In this document: piece after piece, positions 13,474-22,093 of the stretch
Layout: the number at the start of each line of letters is the position of its first letter
How positions within the stretch are numbered: position 1 is the first letter of the stretch
Assembly (NCBI RefSeq): GCF_003201865.1
Contig: NZ_QJJJ01000002.1
Span: 62,001-126,000, forward strand
Source of the DNA: Methylobacterium sp. B4
GTDB lineage: Bacteria; Pseudomonadota; Alphaproteobacteria; Rhizobiales; Beijerinckiaceae
DNA length: 64,000 nt
Direction of reading: 5' to 3'
The notes under the pieces: model-generated
The model's database searches: none
Told to the model about the DNA's origin: nothing
Seen by the model: the letters and a program-made list of their open reading frames with translations, nothing else
Translations under genes and position numbers: made by a program

Positions 13474-13962
13474 ATGACCTTCCGTCCCCTCATCGCCGCC
13501 CTGGTGGCCGGCGGCCTCGTCCTTCCGGCCCTCGCCCAGGAACCCGCCGCTCCTCCGCCCGCGCAAGAACCGCCGCAGCCGGAGGCTCCGAAGGAGGCGT
13601 CCCCCCCGCGGCCGATCCGCAACGCGCCGAGCCCGCGGGCGCTGGAATTTGCCGCCTACATCTTCTCGGCGGTCAATGTCTGCGGCTACCAGCTCGGCAC
13701 GGCCGAGTTCGAGGCGCTGCTCGCCAAGCAGAATACCAAGCTCGCCGACGTGAGCCCCCGCGGCCCCTTCGGCAATCGGGTGATGGGCATCTTCACCCTG
13801 ATGTCCAACCAGATGAACCTGAACCGCGAGCGGTCCTGCCTCGCCGTGGCCGGCGAGTACGGGCCGGAGGGCAATGTCGCCAAGAACGTCCTGCTGCCGC
13901 CGGGCACCCGGGAGGCGCCGCCTGCGCCGGATTCCTCCGGAGCCAAGCCGGCGCAGCCTTAG
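13474..13962 (+). CDS. Secreted small protein of unknown function
   Basis: 162 residues with a clear signal peptide (residues 1-22, hydrophobic core LIAALVAGGLVLPALA, cleavage after ALA), then a Pro/Glu-rich linker (about 23-55), and a compact domain with two cysteines (NVCGYQ and RSCLAV) that could form a disulfide in the periplasm. The C-terminus is again Pro/Ala-rich. GAGGAA lies about 9 nt before the ATG. I do not recognise the family. It follows the TonB receptor but is separated by a strong hairpin, so co-transcription is doubtful. Confidence 0.8.
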   Translation: MTFRPLIAALVAGGLVLPALAQEPAAPPPAQEPPQPEAPKEASPPRPIRNAPSPRALEFAAYIFSAVNVCGYQLGTAEFEALLAKQNTKLADVSPRGPFGNRVMGIFTLMSNQMNLNRERSCLAVAGEYGPEGNVAKNVLLPPGTREAPPAPDSSGAKPAQP

Positions 13963-14064
13963 GGCGGTCGGAGGCTCCGCGCGGGGCGGCTCCCCCCCGG
14001 CGCGAAATGCTGTAGAGGGACGGCGAAACCCTTCGTCGTCCGCCTCTCCCGCTGGCCCAGGCCC

Positions 14065-15192
14065 ATGTCCGCAACCGACCCCGCCAACCCGTTGCTGCGC
14101 CCTCAGCCGCGCCCCGGGGTACTCGCCATCGAGGCCTACGTGCCCGGCAAGAGCGCCGCGCCGGGCGTCGCCAAGATCCACAAGCTCTCCTCCAACGAGA
14201 CGCCGCTGGGGCCGAGCCCCCGCGCGGTCGAGGCCTATCGCGCGCATGCCGACAGCCTTGCCCTGTATCCGGACGGGAGCGCGACGCGGCTGCGCGCGGC
14301 GATCGGCGCCCGTTACGGGCTGGACCCCGCCCGCATCGTCTGCGGCGCGGGCTCGGACGAGCTTCTGACCCTGCTGGCGATGGCCTTCGTCGGGCCGGGG
14401 GACGAGGGCATCTACTCCACGCACGGCTTCCTCGTGTACCGCATCGCGATCCTCACCGCGGGCGGCACGCCGGTCGTGGCGCCGGAGACGAACCTGACGG
14501 CGGATGTCGACGCGATCCTCGCCGCGGTCACACCCCGCACCCGGATCGTCTATCTGGCCAACCCCAACAACCCGACCGGCACCTACCTGCCCTTCGAGGA
14601 GGTGCGCCGCCTGCATGCCGGCCTGCCCGGCAACGTGCTGCTGGTGCTCGACGGCGCCTATGCCGAGTACGTGCGCGCCAACGATTACACCGCCGGGCTC
14701 GAACTGGCGCTCGACGCGCCCAACGTCGTGATGACCCGCACCTTCTCGAAGATCCACGGGCTGGCCGCGCAGCGCATCGGCTGGATGGTGGGCTCCGAGG
14801 CCGTGGTCGATGCGATCAACCGCATCCGCGGGCCGTTCAACCTGTCGGCGGGCGGCATCGCGGCCGGGGCTGCGGCGATCGCCGACGAGGCCCATATCGC
14901 GGCGGCTGCGGCCCACAACGACGAATGGCTCGCCTGGCTCAGCCGCGCGGTCGAGGCGCTGGGGCTCACGGTGACGCCGAGCGTCGGCAACTTCCTGCTC
15001 GTGCACTTCCCCGACGCGCCCGGCCGGACCGCTGCGGAGGCCGACGCGCACCTGACGCGCGGCGGCGTGATCGTGCGGCGCGTCTCCTCCTACGGCCTGC
15101 CCAACGCCCTGCGGGTCACGGTCGGCAGCGGGGAGGCCAACCACGCCTTCGTGGAAGCCCTCAAGGACTTCCTGGGGAACCCGCGTTCGTGA
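14065..15192 (+). CDS. hisC: Histidinol-phosphate / aromatic aminotransferase
   Basis: PLP-dependent class I/II aminotransferase of 375 residues. Motifs: [14 protein letters not shown] (substrate loop), GAGSDELL (cofactor phosphate), [11 protein letters not shown], and the Schiff-base lysine in [15 protein letters not shown]. It uses histidinol phosphate and glutamate, and in many bacteria also phenylalanine and tyrosine precursors. Its stop codon overlaps the start of the prephenate dehydrogenase gene (GTGA), so the pair is translationally coupled and suggests that here the enzyme also serves tyrosine synthesis (inference). Confidence 0.93.
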   Translation: MSATDPANPLLRPQPRPGVLAIEAYVPGKSAAPGVAKIHKLSSNETPLGPSPRAVEAYRAHADSLALYPDGSATRLRAAIGARYGLDPARIVCGAGSDELLTLLAMAFVGPGDEGIYSTHGFLVYRIAILTAGGTPVVAPETNLTADVDAILAAVTPRTRIVYLANPNNPTGTYLPFEEVRRLHAGLPGNVLLVLDGAYAEYVRANDYTAGLELALDAPNVVMTRTFSKIHGLAAQRIGWMVGSEAVVDAINRIRGPFNLSAGGIAAGAAAIADEAHIAAAAAHNDEWLAWLSRAVEALGLTVTPSVGNFLLVHFPDAPGRTAAEADAHLTRGGVIVRRVSSYGLPNALRVTVGSGEANHAFVEALKDFLGNPRS

Positions 15193-16124
15193 CGGCGGTG
15201 GTGGAGCGCCTCGCCATCGTCGGCCTCGGCCTGATCGGCTCCTCGATCGCCCGCGGCGCCCGGACCTACGGGCTTGCCGAGACGATCGTGGCGGTGGACC
15301 GGGACGCAGGCGTGATCGAGCGCGTCCGGGCCTTGGGGCTGGCCGAGGCCGCGAGCACCGAGGCCTCCGCGGTGGCGGGCGCCGACCTCGTGGTCCTGTG
15401 CGTGCCGGTCGGCGCCATCGGCGCGGTCGCGGCCGAGATCGCGCCGCACCTGAAGCCGGGCGCCGTCGTCTCCGACGTGGGCTCGGTGAAGGCCGCCGTG
15501 GTCTCGGCTGTGGCGCCGCATCTGTCTGAAATGAACCCGTTCGTGCCGGCCCATCCGGTGGCGGGCACCGAGTATTCGGGGCCGGATTCCGGCTTCGCCA
15601 CCCTGTTCTCGAACCGCTGGTGCATTCTCACGCCGCCCGATGGCGCGGATCCGGCGGCGGTCGAGCGGGTGCAGGCGCTCTGGCAGGGCCTGGGGGCCAT
15701 CGTCGAGACGATGACGCCGGAGCATCACGACCTCGTGCTCGCCATCACCAGCCACGTGCCGCACCTGATCGCCTACAACATCGTCGGCACCGCCGCCGAC
15801 CTCGAGGAGGTCACGCAGTCGGAGGTGATCAAGTTCTCCGCCGGCGGCTTTCGCGACTTCACCCGCATCGCGGCCTCCGACCCGACCATGTGGCGCGACA
15901 TCTTCCTGACCAACCGCGAGGCGGTGCTGGAGATGCTGGGACGCTTCAACGAGGATCTGTCCGCCCTGTCGCGCGCCATCCGCTGGGGCGACGGCGAGGC
16001 GCTGCACGAGCTGTTCACCCGCACCCGGGCGATCCGCCGCGGCATCGTCGCCATGGGGCAGGAGACACCGGAGCCGGATTTCGGCCGCTCCCGCAAGGCG
16101 GCGCCCACCGGACCGCAGGGCTGA
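15189..16124 (+). CDS. tyrC: Prephenate/arogenate (cyclohexadienyl) dehydrogenase
   Basis: NAD(P)-dependent oxidative decarboxylation in tyrosine biosynthesis. The 311-residue protein opens with the Rossmann motif [12 protein letters not shown], followed by [15 protein letters not shown] and [10 protein letters not shown] (with catalytic His), and the helical dimerisation domain. There is no chorismate mutase or ACT domain attached. GTG at 15189 overlaps the hisC stop by 4 nt and gives the expected N-terminus a few residues before the Rossmann strand. Specificity for prephenate versus arogenate cannot be told by eye. Confidence 0.93.
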   Translation: MTAVVERLAIVGLGLIGSSIARGARTYGLAETIVAVDRDAGVIERVRALGLAEAASTEASAVAGADLVVLCVPVGAIGAVAAEIAPHLKPGAVVSDVGSVKAAVVSAVAPHLSEMNPFVPAHPVAGTEYSGPDSGFATLFSNRWCILTPPDGADPAAVERVQALWQGLGAIVETMTPEHHDLVLAITSHVPHLIAYNIVGTAADLEEVTQSEVIKFSAGGFRDFTRIAASDPTMWRDIFLTNREAVLEMLGRFNEDLSALSRAIRWGDGEALHELFTRTRAIRRGIVAMGQETPEPDFGRSRKAAPTGPQG

Positions 16125-16140
16125 GGAAGGAAACGCCGCC

Positions 16141-17082
16141 ATGCGGACTTTCGCGATCGTCACCGTCCTCGAGGGCGCGGTGTCCGGCCTGGCCGAATGG
16201 CTGGCCTTCCACCGCGCCGTCGGCGTGCGCCACTTCGTGATCTACGACAACGGCATCGATGCCGAGGCCGCCGCAACCTTGGCGCTGCACGAGGGGCTCG
16301 GCGTCACCACCCTGCCCTGTCCGAGCCGTCTCGACTGCGCGCCGCGTTTCGCGGCCTACGAGCATTTCCTGGCTTCGCGGGCGCGCCTGTTCCGCTTCGC
16401 CGCCTTCCTCGACAGCGACGAGTTCCTGGTGCCGCCGCCCGGCCGCCCCCTGGACGGCTGGCTCGCCCGCATCCCCACCCATGCCGGGGCGGTCGCGGTC
16501 AACCGGCGCGCCTTCGACACCGCGCAGCCGGCCCAGCCCGATCCGGGCCTCGTGCTGCGCCGCTTCCCCCGGGCGCTGGCGGTCACGGATCGGGGCGAAA
16601 ACCGCGTCGTCAAGTCAATCTACCGGCAGGGCGCCATCGCCACGATCCGCGATCCCCACCGGGCGGCCCTGGTGCAGGGGGAATGGCTGATGAGCGACTT
16701 CAGCCCGGCGGAGGCCGACCCGAACCGTCCCGACGCCATCCTCGGCGTCCGGCACGGTGAGATCCGGATCAACCACTATCCCTCGACGGCCCTCTCGCAG
16801 GCCGCCGGCCCGTCCGGCGACGGCGAGTCCTGCCCGCGCACGCAGAGCTGGATCGGGCCGATGCTCGACGAGATGCGCCATCTCCTCGCCTTCGCGGATG
16901 CCGTCGCGCCGGGCACGGCGGCACAGCTGCGGGCCCGCTACGCCGGGGTGCCGGAACTGGCCCGGCCGGTCTCCCCGCAGGAGCACCGCCTCTGGCGCCT
17001 GCGCCACCTCCACCGGCCGCGGGCGGAAGCGGCAGGCCGCTTCCTCCAGCGCAAGATCTTCGGCGCGCCGCGCCCCTGGTAG
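16141..17082 (+). CDS. Glycosyltransferase family 2/92-like protein
   Basis: 313 residues of the Glyco_tranf_2_4 type. The N-terminal nucleotide-sugar-binding region is visible (AEWLAFHRAVGVRHFVIYDN), with the metal/sugar motif DSDEF (about residue 96) and a C-terminal region ending in basic residues; no membrane segment is seen. It starts 16 nt after tyrC with an AGGAAGG ribosome site, so it is probably the third gene of that transcript, though no link to aromatic amino acids is evident. The acceptor is unknown; surface polysaccharide decoration is the usual role. Confidence 0.85.
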   Translation: MRTFAIVTVLEGAVSGLAEWLAFHRAVGVRHFVIYDNGIDAEAAATLALHEGLGVTTLPCPSRLDCAPRFAAYEHFLASRARLFRFAAFLDSDEFLVPPPGRPLDGWLARIPTHAGAVAVNRRAFDTAQPAQPDPGLVLRRFPRALAVTDRGENRVVKSIYRQGAIATIRDPHRAALVQGEWLMSDFSPAEADPNRPDAILGVRHGEIRINHYPSTALSQAAGPSGDGESCPRTQSWIGPMLDEMRHLLAFADAVAPGTAAQLRARYAGVPELARPVSPQEHRLWRLRHLHRPRAEAAGRFLQRKIFGAPRPW

Positions 17083-17088
17083 GGCGGG

Positions 17089-18201
17089 TCAGTACAAGAC
17101 CGGCAGCACCACGTTCGGCACCGGGAAGGGTCCGAGCATCAGCCTCCCGTCGGTCAGGCGCAGGGTCGGCAGGGGCTTGAGACCGTTGGGGCCGGTCTCG
17201 TCGGCCGCACGGGCCTCGCCGGCGGCGTCCTCGCGCTTGCGCAGGCCGCCGAGGAACTGGCCGACGATGCTGCCGATCAGCGCGCCCTTGTCCGCGCCGA
17301 AGCGCTGGCCCATCACCTGCCCGACCAGGGCTTCGAGGCCGGCTGCGCGGATGTCGAAGCGCCCCTCGGGCCGGTGCTCGCCGTCGAGGCCGACGGCGCC
17401 CTTGGCCTGAAGGCGCCGCTCGCCCTTGGCGATGGAGATGCGATTCACGTCGAGCCGACCGTCGGCCTGACGCCACTTCTCCAGTTCCCGCGCCACCGTG
17501 CCTGTGCGCAGGACGTTTGCCCGCTCGATGGTGGTGTCGAGGTCGATATCGGCCGGGTCGGCGCTGCCGCTGAGGGCGTCGAGCCGCGGCACCGCCGCCT
17601 TGGCAAGCCGCAGGCTCACGTCGATGGCGCCCTCGCTCTCGAAGCGGCCGGGGGTCGGCCGGGCATGTAGTTCGAGGTGCTGCGCGGCGAAGTCGACAGG
17701 GCCGGGATCGGGTGCTTGCACGCTGCCCTTCGGCGCGTCGACGACCAGGGAGACGCGGCTGAAGCCGTTCGATGCGGCGTGGAAGCTCGCCTCCAGGGAG
17801 GTCCAGGTGACGTCCCCGGTCAGGTCGCCCTGCTCGACGTGGAACGGCCCCGCGGCCTCCAGAACGGCATGGCGGGGATCATAGACCTGAACGACGACGG
17901 TGATCGGCCCCAGCGTGAAGCGGCTGTCCGAACGGGCGAAGCGCACCGAGGCGCAGCGCAGCTCCAAGCGGAAGGGGAAGCCGGTGATGGAGCGGTCGGC
18001 GCAGGTCCACTGGCGGCCGGCCTGAGCCTCGCGGGCGAGCCAGGCATCCATCTCGCTCTCGGCCTTGCCGCGGATGAAGAACCAGGCAGCGGTCCAGGCC
18101 AGGACGATGGCGGCGAGGAGAATGTAGGGAAGGAACAGGCCGATCCGCCTGCGCGGCCGCGGGGCCGGTCCGCCGGGAATCGGTTCGGGAGTCTGCGGCA
18201 T
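17089..18201 (-). CDS. DUF2125 family envelope protein
   Basis: 370 residues: a Pro/Arg-rich cytoplasmic start, one transmembrane helix (about residues 24-44, LFLPYILLAAIVLAWTAAWF), then a long beta-rich periplasmic part with three cysteines (WTCADRS, LRCAS). This fits the alphaproteobacterial DUF2125 family, whose function is unknown. The ATG at 18201 is preferred because it has AGGAACGAGG just upstream and puts the membrane helix close to the N-terminus; a longer frame upstream adds 25 unlikely residues. Its end is only 6 nt from the convergent glycosyltransferase gene. Confidence 0.85.
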   Translation of the reverse strand: MPQTPEPIPGGPAPRPRRRIGLFLPYILLAAIVLAWTAAWFFIRGKAESEMDAWLAREAQAGRQWTCADRSITGFPFRLELRCASVRFARSDSRFTLGPITVVVQVYDPRHAVLEAAGPFHVEQGDLTGDVTWTSLEASFHAASNGFSRVSLVVDAPKGSVQAPDPGPVDFAAQHLELHARPTPGRFESEGAIDVSLRLAKAAVPRLDALSGSADPADIDLDTTIERANVLRTGTVARELEKWRQADGRLDVNRISIAKGERRLQAKGAVGLDGEHRPEGRFDIRAAGLEALVGQVMGQRFGADKGALIGSIVGQFLGGLRKREDAAGEARAADETGPNGLKPLPTLRLTDGRLMLGPFPVPNVVLPVLY

Positions 18202-18336
18202 CGGCCTCGTTCCTGCGCCGCCCGGCAGGGCAGGCCGGGCGGCCCCGTGTTTGGAGACCGGGGCGGCGCAAGGCAAGAGCCGGCCTCAGGCCCGCTCCTC
18301 ACAGGCCGGAGAGCGGAATCGGGGCTATCGGAGCCG

Positions 18337-18780
18337 TCAGGCGGCTGAAAGGTCCGCGTCCGCGGCGAGGTCGGTGACGACGGCGCGGCGCGCCTCCTCG
18401 CTCTCGGCGAGGCGATGGACATGCATCTCCGTCGCGCCGCTCTGGCGGGCGCGGGCGAGCCAGTTGCGCTGCAGCCGCTCCCGTGCGCCCCTGCCGACGG
18501 CGGCGATCGCGACGGCTTCGGCGATGCCGGCCTCGTCCCGCCGCACCGCGATCACCACCGCCTCGCCGATCTCGGCAAGTTCGGCTTCCACGAGATCGTG
18601 GACGCCCACGACGTAGCGCCGGCCCGAACGCCCGCGCCACGCGCTCAAGGACGGGGCGGCGCTGCCGCGCAGGCCCGCCATGGTTCGGAGCCGCTCCTCG
18701 CGCACATCCGCTCTCCGGGATCGGTCGTCCTTCAGGTCACGCAGCGCGACCGACCAGGACAGGGCTCGTTTGTTCGCCAT
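18337..18780 (-). CDS. Conserved-looking hypothetical protein
   Basis: 147 residues starting MANKRALSW. Soluble, charged, with a central segment RRYVVGVHDLVEAELAEIGEAVV that reads like one alpha/beta fold and no signal peptide, membrane helix or recognisable catalytic motif. The pattern of hydrophobic and charged residues and the codon use look like a genuine gene. An in-frame TTG at 18789 would add three residues. It lies 135 nt upstream of the DUF2125 gene on the same strand. I do not recognise the family. Confidence 0.7.
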   Translation of the reverse strand: MANKRALSWSVALRDLKDDRSRRADVREERLRTMAGLRGSAAPSLSAWRGRSGRRYVVGVHDLVEAELAEIGEAVVIAVRRDEAGIAEAVAIAAVGRGARERLQRNWLARARQSGATEMHVHRLAESEEARRAVVTDLAADADLSAA

Positions 18781-19094
18781 TTGTTCCAATCTACGACGGA
18801 GGCCCGATCGCCGTCAAGGCGCAGGTTCGGAACGGGTTTCCTGTATGATCGGAAGGTGGGAAGCGGCCCACGGTTCCACAAGCGAAACACAACCGATTGC
18901 CTGCGGCGGCATGCCCCTCTCCGATCATCGTCTCGCCGCACGGCCTTCGTAGGGACAGCATTCGTAAAGCATGATCGTGCCAGGGTGACCGGGCGCGGCG
19001 CCTGCCGTACAAGCGGAGCCGTGCCGGGTCCGCGAGGAACTCGGGCGCGATGCGGCGGGGAGCGGCCTCGGGGCGTGTGATGGGTGTGGCGACG
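18781..19094. other. Divergent intergenic region upstream of lptE
   Basis: About 300 nt between the hypothetical gene (-) and lptE (+). It must carry both promoters. I see no clear operator or hairpin. If lptE starts at 19050 or 19080 the region is correspondingly shorter. Confidence 0.4.
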
Positions 19095-19658
19095 ATGAAG
19101 CCAGGTGTGAGGCCGCGTGTCCGGCCAGCTGTCCGGGTCGCCCGGCTCGTGCTCGCCGCCGGCCTCGCCCTGAATCTCGGCGCCTGTTTCCGCCCCCTCT
19201 ACGGGCCGACCGCCTCGGGCGAATCGATGCAGGGATTGCTCGCGGCAATTCAGGTCGACGACGTCCTCATGGCCCAGGATCAGGAGCGGCTCGGCCATTA
19301 CCTGCGCAGCGAGCTGATCTTCGATCTCGACGTTTCCGGTCAGGCCGCCGTGCCCAAGCGCTACCGCCTGAAGATGCAGGGCAGCGAGCAGGTGCAGACG
19401 CCGATCGTCTCCTCCACCACCGCCCGGGCGGAGGCCGGCACGATCGTCGGTACCGTGAAGTTCTCCCTGGAAAGTCTGGACGGGCGCCGCATCCTCACCG
19501 AGGGCGTCGCCACCGCGACCGCGACCTACGACCGCTCGATCCAGCGTTTCGCCTCCCTGCGCGCCGCGCGGGACGCCGAAATCCGCCTCGCCAAGGTGCT
19601 GGCCGATCAGATCAGGACCCGGATCGCCTCCGTCCTCACCGTCAAGCCCAACCCCTGA
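19095..19658 (+). CDS. lptE: LPS-assembly lipoprotein LptE
   Basis: Outer-membrane lipoprotein that plugs the LptD barrel and helps insert lipopolysaccharide. It has an Arg-rich n-region, hydrophobic core and lipobox LNLGAC with the lipidated Cys about 31 residues from this start, followed by FRPLYG, a common start of mature LptE proteins. The mature part is about 157 residues, normal for the family. ATGs at 19050 (with GAGGA 11 nt before) and 19080 are in frame; 19095 gives the most typical signal length. It lies 10 nt before holA, the conserved lptE-holA pairing, which strongly supports the call. Confidence 0.85.
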   Translation: MKPGVRPRVRPAVRVARLVLAAGLALNLGACFRPLYGPTASGESMQGLLAAIQVDDVLMAQDQERLGHYLRSELIFDLDVSGQAAVPKRYRLKMQGSEQVQTPIVSSTTARAEAGTIVGTVKFSLESLDGRRILTEGVATATATYDRSIQRFASLRAARDAEIRLAKVLADQIRTRIASVLTVKPNP

Positions 19659-19668
19659 CGGCCGCGGC

Positions 19669-20700
19669 ATGACGGCGGTCAAGGCCGGCGATGTCGAGGG
19701 TCTCATCCGGCGCGGGCCCGATGCGCGCATCGCGGTGGTGCTGGTCTACGGGCCCGATACCGGTCTCGTCGCCGACCGCGCGACGCGGCTGGTGCGCGGC
19801 ATGGTGGCGGACCCCGACGACCCCTTCGCCCTGATCAAGATCGACGGCGACACGCTCGCGGCCGACCCCGGCCGGCTGATGGACGAGGCCGGAACCGTCG
19901 GCCTGTTCGGCGGGAGCCGCACGATCTGGGTCCGTTCGGGGAGCCGCAACTACGCTCCGGCGGTCGACGCCGTGCTGAAGGCGCCGACCGAGGGCGCGCG
20001 CATCGTGGTGGAGGCGGGCGATCTCGGTCGCTCGGCCCCCCTGCGCACTCTCTGCGAGGGCTCCGCGAAGGCGCTGGCCCTGCCCTGCTACGCGGACGAC
20101 GAGCGCACTCTCGCCGACCTCATCGAGCGCACGCTTCAGGAGGACGGCCTGCGCATCGACCGGGATGCCCGCGACCTGCTGACGGGCAGCCTCGGCAGCG
20201 ACCGCCGCGCCAGCCTCTCCGAGATCGGCAAGCTCGCCCTCTACGCCCGCGGCCAGGGCAGCGTCGGCCTCGACGACGTGGAGGCGATCGTCAGCGATGT
20301 CGGCGCGAGCGTCCTCAACGCGTTGATCGACGCCGCCTTCGCCGGGCGCGCAGGGGACGCCGAGCGGGAATATCGCCGCTTCCGCCACGAGGGGATGGAC
20401 CCCTCCGCGATGCTGGGCGCGGGGCTGCGGCACGCCCTCGCCCTGCTCTCGCTGCGGCTCGACAACCCGCGGGGCAGCGCGAGCCAGCTCGTCGCCAACT
20501 GGCGCGGTCTGCATTTCCGGCGCAAGGCGCTTGCGGAAACCCAGCTCGCCCGCTGGTCGGCGCCAAGCCTTCAACATGCGGTGGGCTGGCTTCAGGACGC
20601 CGTTCTGGCCTGCCGCCGCTCAGAGCCGGACCTCGCCCATGCGCAGGCTCAGGGCGTCTTCCTGCGCATCGCCGTCGAGGCGTCACGACGCCGGGCCTGA
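19669..20700 (+). CDS. holA: DNA polymerase III subunit delta
   Basis: Clamp-loader subunit that opens the beta sliding clamp. 343 residues, the usual size. The AAA+-like domain I begins with YGPDTGLVADRA, a degenerate P-loop typical of HolA, and has the LFGGSRTIWV segment before the helical collar domain. It is translated just after lptE and converges on allA, with a bidirectional terminator hairpin in the 36-nt gap. Confidence 0.93.
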   Translation: MTAVKAGDVEGLIRRGPDARIAVVLVYGPDTGLVADRATRLVRGMVADPDDPFALIKIDGDTLAADPGRLMDEAGTVGLFGGSRTIWVRSGSRNYAPAVDAVLKAPTEGARIVVEAGDLGRSAPLRTLCEGSAKALALPCYADDERTLADLIERTLQEDGLRIDRDARDLLTGSLGSDRRASLSEIGKLALYARGQGSVGLDDVEAIVSDVGASVLNALIDAAFAGRAGDAEREYRRFRHEGMDPSAMLGAGLRHALALLSLRLDNPRGSASQLVANWRGLHFRRKALAETQLARWSAPSLQHAVGWLQDAVLACRRSEPDLAHAQAQGVFLRIAVEASRRRA

Positions 20701-20709
20701 ACGGGTCGA

Positions 20710-20736
20710 CCGCTCGTCGTCTCAGACGCCGAGCGG
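20710..20736. terminator. Bidirectional terminator hairpin between holA and allA
   Basis: CCGCTCG (20710-20716) pairs with CGAGCGG (20730-20736), and inside it CGTC pairs with GACG around a TCA loop, giving an 11-bp stem with one mismatch. It fills the gap between the two convergent stop codons. No T-run is present on either side. Confidence 0.6.
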
Positions 20737-21231
20737 CTACAGATCGATCCGCCAGGGTGCGTCGAAGACGGACTCTTCGAGGTTCAGGCCGCCCCCTTCC
20801 CGATCGACGACGAGGAAGCTCTGCGCGCTGCCGATCGGGGCCAGCACACCGTGCCACGTGCCGGCGCGGTAATTCACGCCCTGCCCCGGCGCCGTCACGA
20901 AGGCGAGCGGTTCGCCGGGGCGCCCGTCCCGGTCGGGACAAACGGTGACGAGGAAGGAGGCATCGGACAGCGGAATGAAGGCCTGCGAGCCGAGCGGATG
21001 CCGCTCGACGAACGCGAGGCGAAACGGTGCCGGGGCGGGCTTCGAATCGACGAGGCTGAGCACGACCTCCGCCCCCTCGCCGAGGGCCTGCGCCGTGGCG
21101 AGGGCGTGGTAGCGCAAGGCCCTGTCGCCGTTCATCGGCCGTGGCACGAGCCCGTTCCGGTCGATCACCGCGCCGAACTCGGCGAAGGCCTCGCGGGTGA
21201 GCGGGCGGGCGGTGATGACGCGATCCGGCAT
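20737..21231 (-). CDS. allA: Ureidoglycolate lyase
   Basis: Cleaves (S)-ureidoglycolate to glyoxylate and urea in purine/ureide degradation. The 164 residues fit the small AllA beta-barrel family: ITARPLTREAFAEFG at the start, the MNGDRALRYH stretch, HPLGSQAFIPL, and YRAGTWHGVLAPI containing the metal/substrate-site histidine. The ATG lies 1 nt after the stop of allE, so the two are coupled and perform consecutive steps. Confidence 0.93.
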   Translation of the reverse strand: MPDRVITARPLTREAFAEFGAVIDRNGLVPRPMNGDRALRYHALATAQALGEGAEVVLSLVDSKPAPAPFRLAFVERHPLGSQAFIPLSDASFLVTVCPDRDGRPGEPLAFVTAPGQGVNYRAGTWHGVLAPIGSAQSFLVVDREGGGLNLEESVFDAPWRIDL

Positions 21232-21232
21232 G

Positions 21233-22066
21233 TCAGCGTCCCGCCAGCCGGAGCCGGGGATGCCGGTTCACGTCCTTGTAGAGCAGGTAGCGGAACGGCT
21301 CCGGTCCGCCCGCGTAGCAGGCCTGGGGACAGAAGGCCCGCAGCCACAGAAAGTCGCCCGCCTCCACCTCCACCCAGTCCCGGTTCAGCCGGTAGACGCC
21401 CTTGCCCTGAAGCACGAACAGACCGTGCTCCATCACATGCGTCTCCTCGAAGGGGATGACGGCGCCGGGCCGCAGCGTGACGACGTTGACGTGCATGTCG
21501 TGGCGCAGATCGCCCGGGTCTACGAAGCGCGTGGTCGCCCAGGCGCCGTCCGTGCCCGGCATCGCCACGGGCGCGACGGCGTCGTCCGAGGTGAAAACCG
21601 GCTCGGGCAACGCGAGGCCTTCGACGGGCTCGTAGGCCTTCCGGATCCAGTGGTAGCGCGCGGTCACGGCGCCGTCGTTGCGCAGCCTCCAATCCGCGCC
21701 CGGCGGGAGATAGGCGTAGCCGCCCACTCCGAGCGGGTGCGGTGTGCCGCCGAGCAGTACCGTCAGCCCGCCCTCGATGACGAACAAGACGCTCTCGCCC
21801 CCCGCATCGGGCTCCGGCCGGTCGCTGCCGCCGCCCGGCGCCGTCTCCATCAGGCACTGGCAGAACGTCTCGGAAAATCCCGTCATCGGCCGGGCCAACA
21901 CCCAGGCGCGGGTCTTCTCCCAGAATGGAAAGGCGCTCGTGACGATGTCCCGCATCACCCCTCGCGGGATCAGGGCGTAGGCTTCCGTAAAGACCGCTCT
22001 TCCCGCATGCAGGGTGGCTTGATCGGGCAGGCCGCCAGCCGCGGCGTGGTAGCGCTGGATCGTCAT
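21233..22066 (-). CDS. allE: (S)-ureidoglycine aminohydrolase
   Basis: Manganese bicupin enzyme releasing ammonia from ureidoglycine to give ureidoglycolate, the substrate of AllA encoded next. The 277 residues contain two cupin domains; the C-terminal one has the metal site FEETHVMEHGLFVLQGKG and the N-terminal one the degenerate FVIEGGLTVLLGG. AllC (allantoate amidohydrolase), which would supply ureidoglycine, is not in this window. The gene starts 27 nt downstream of parB, so it may be read from the chromosome-partition operon; see findings. Confidence 0.92.
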   Translation of the reverse strand: MTIQRYHAAAGGLPDQATLHAGRAVFTEAYALIPRGVMRDIVTSAFPFWEKTRAWVLARPMTGFSETFCQCLMETAPGGGSDRPEPDAGGESVLFVIEGGLTVLLGGTPHPLGVGGYAYLPPGADWRLRNDGAVTARYHWIRKAYEPVEGLALPEPVFTSDDAVAPVAMPGTDGAWATTRFVDPGDLRHDMHVNVVTLRPGAVIPFEETHVMEHGLFVLQGKGVYRLNRDWVEVEAGDFLWLRAFCPQACYAGGPEPFRYLLYKDVNRHPRLRLAGR

Positions 22067-22093
22067 GGAAGCCCCCGCGGCGGGAAGGCGGGA

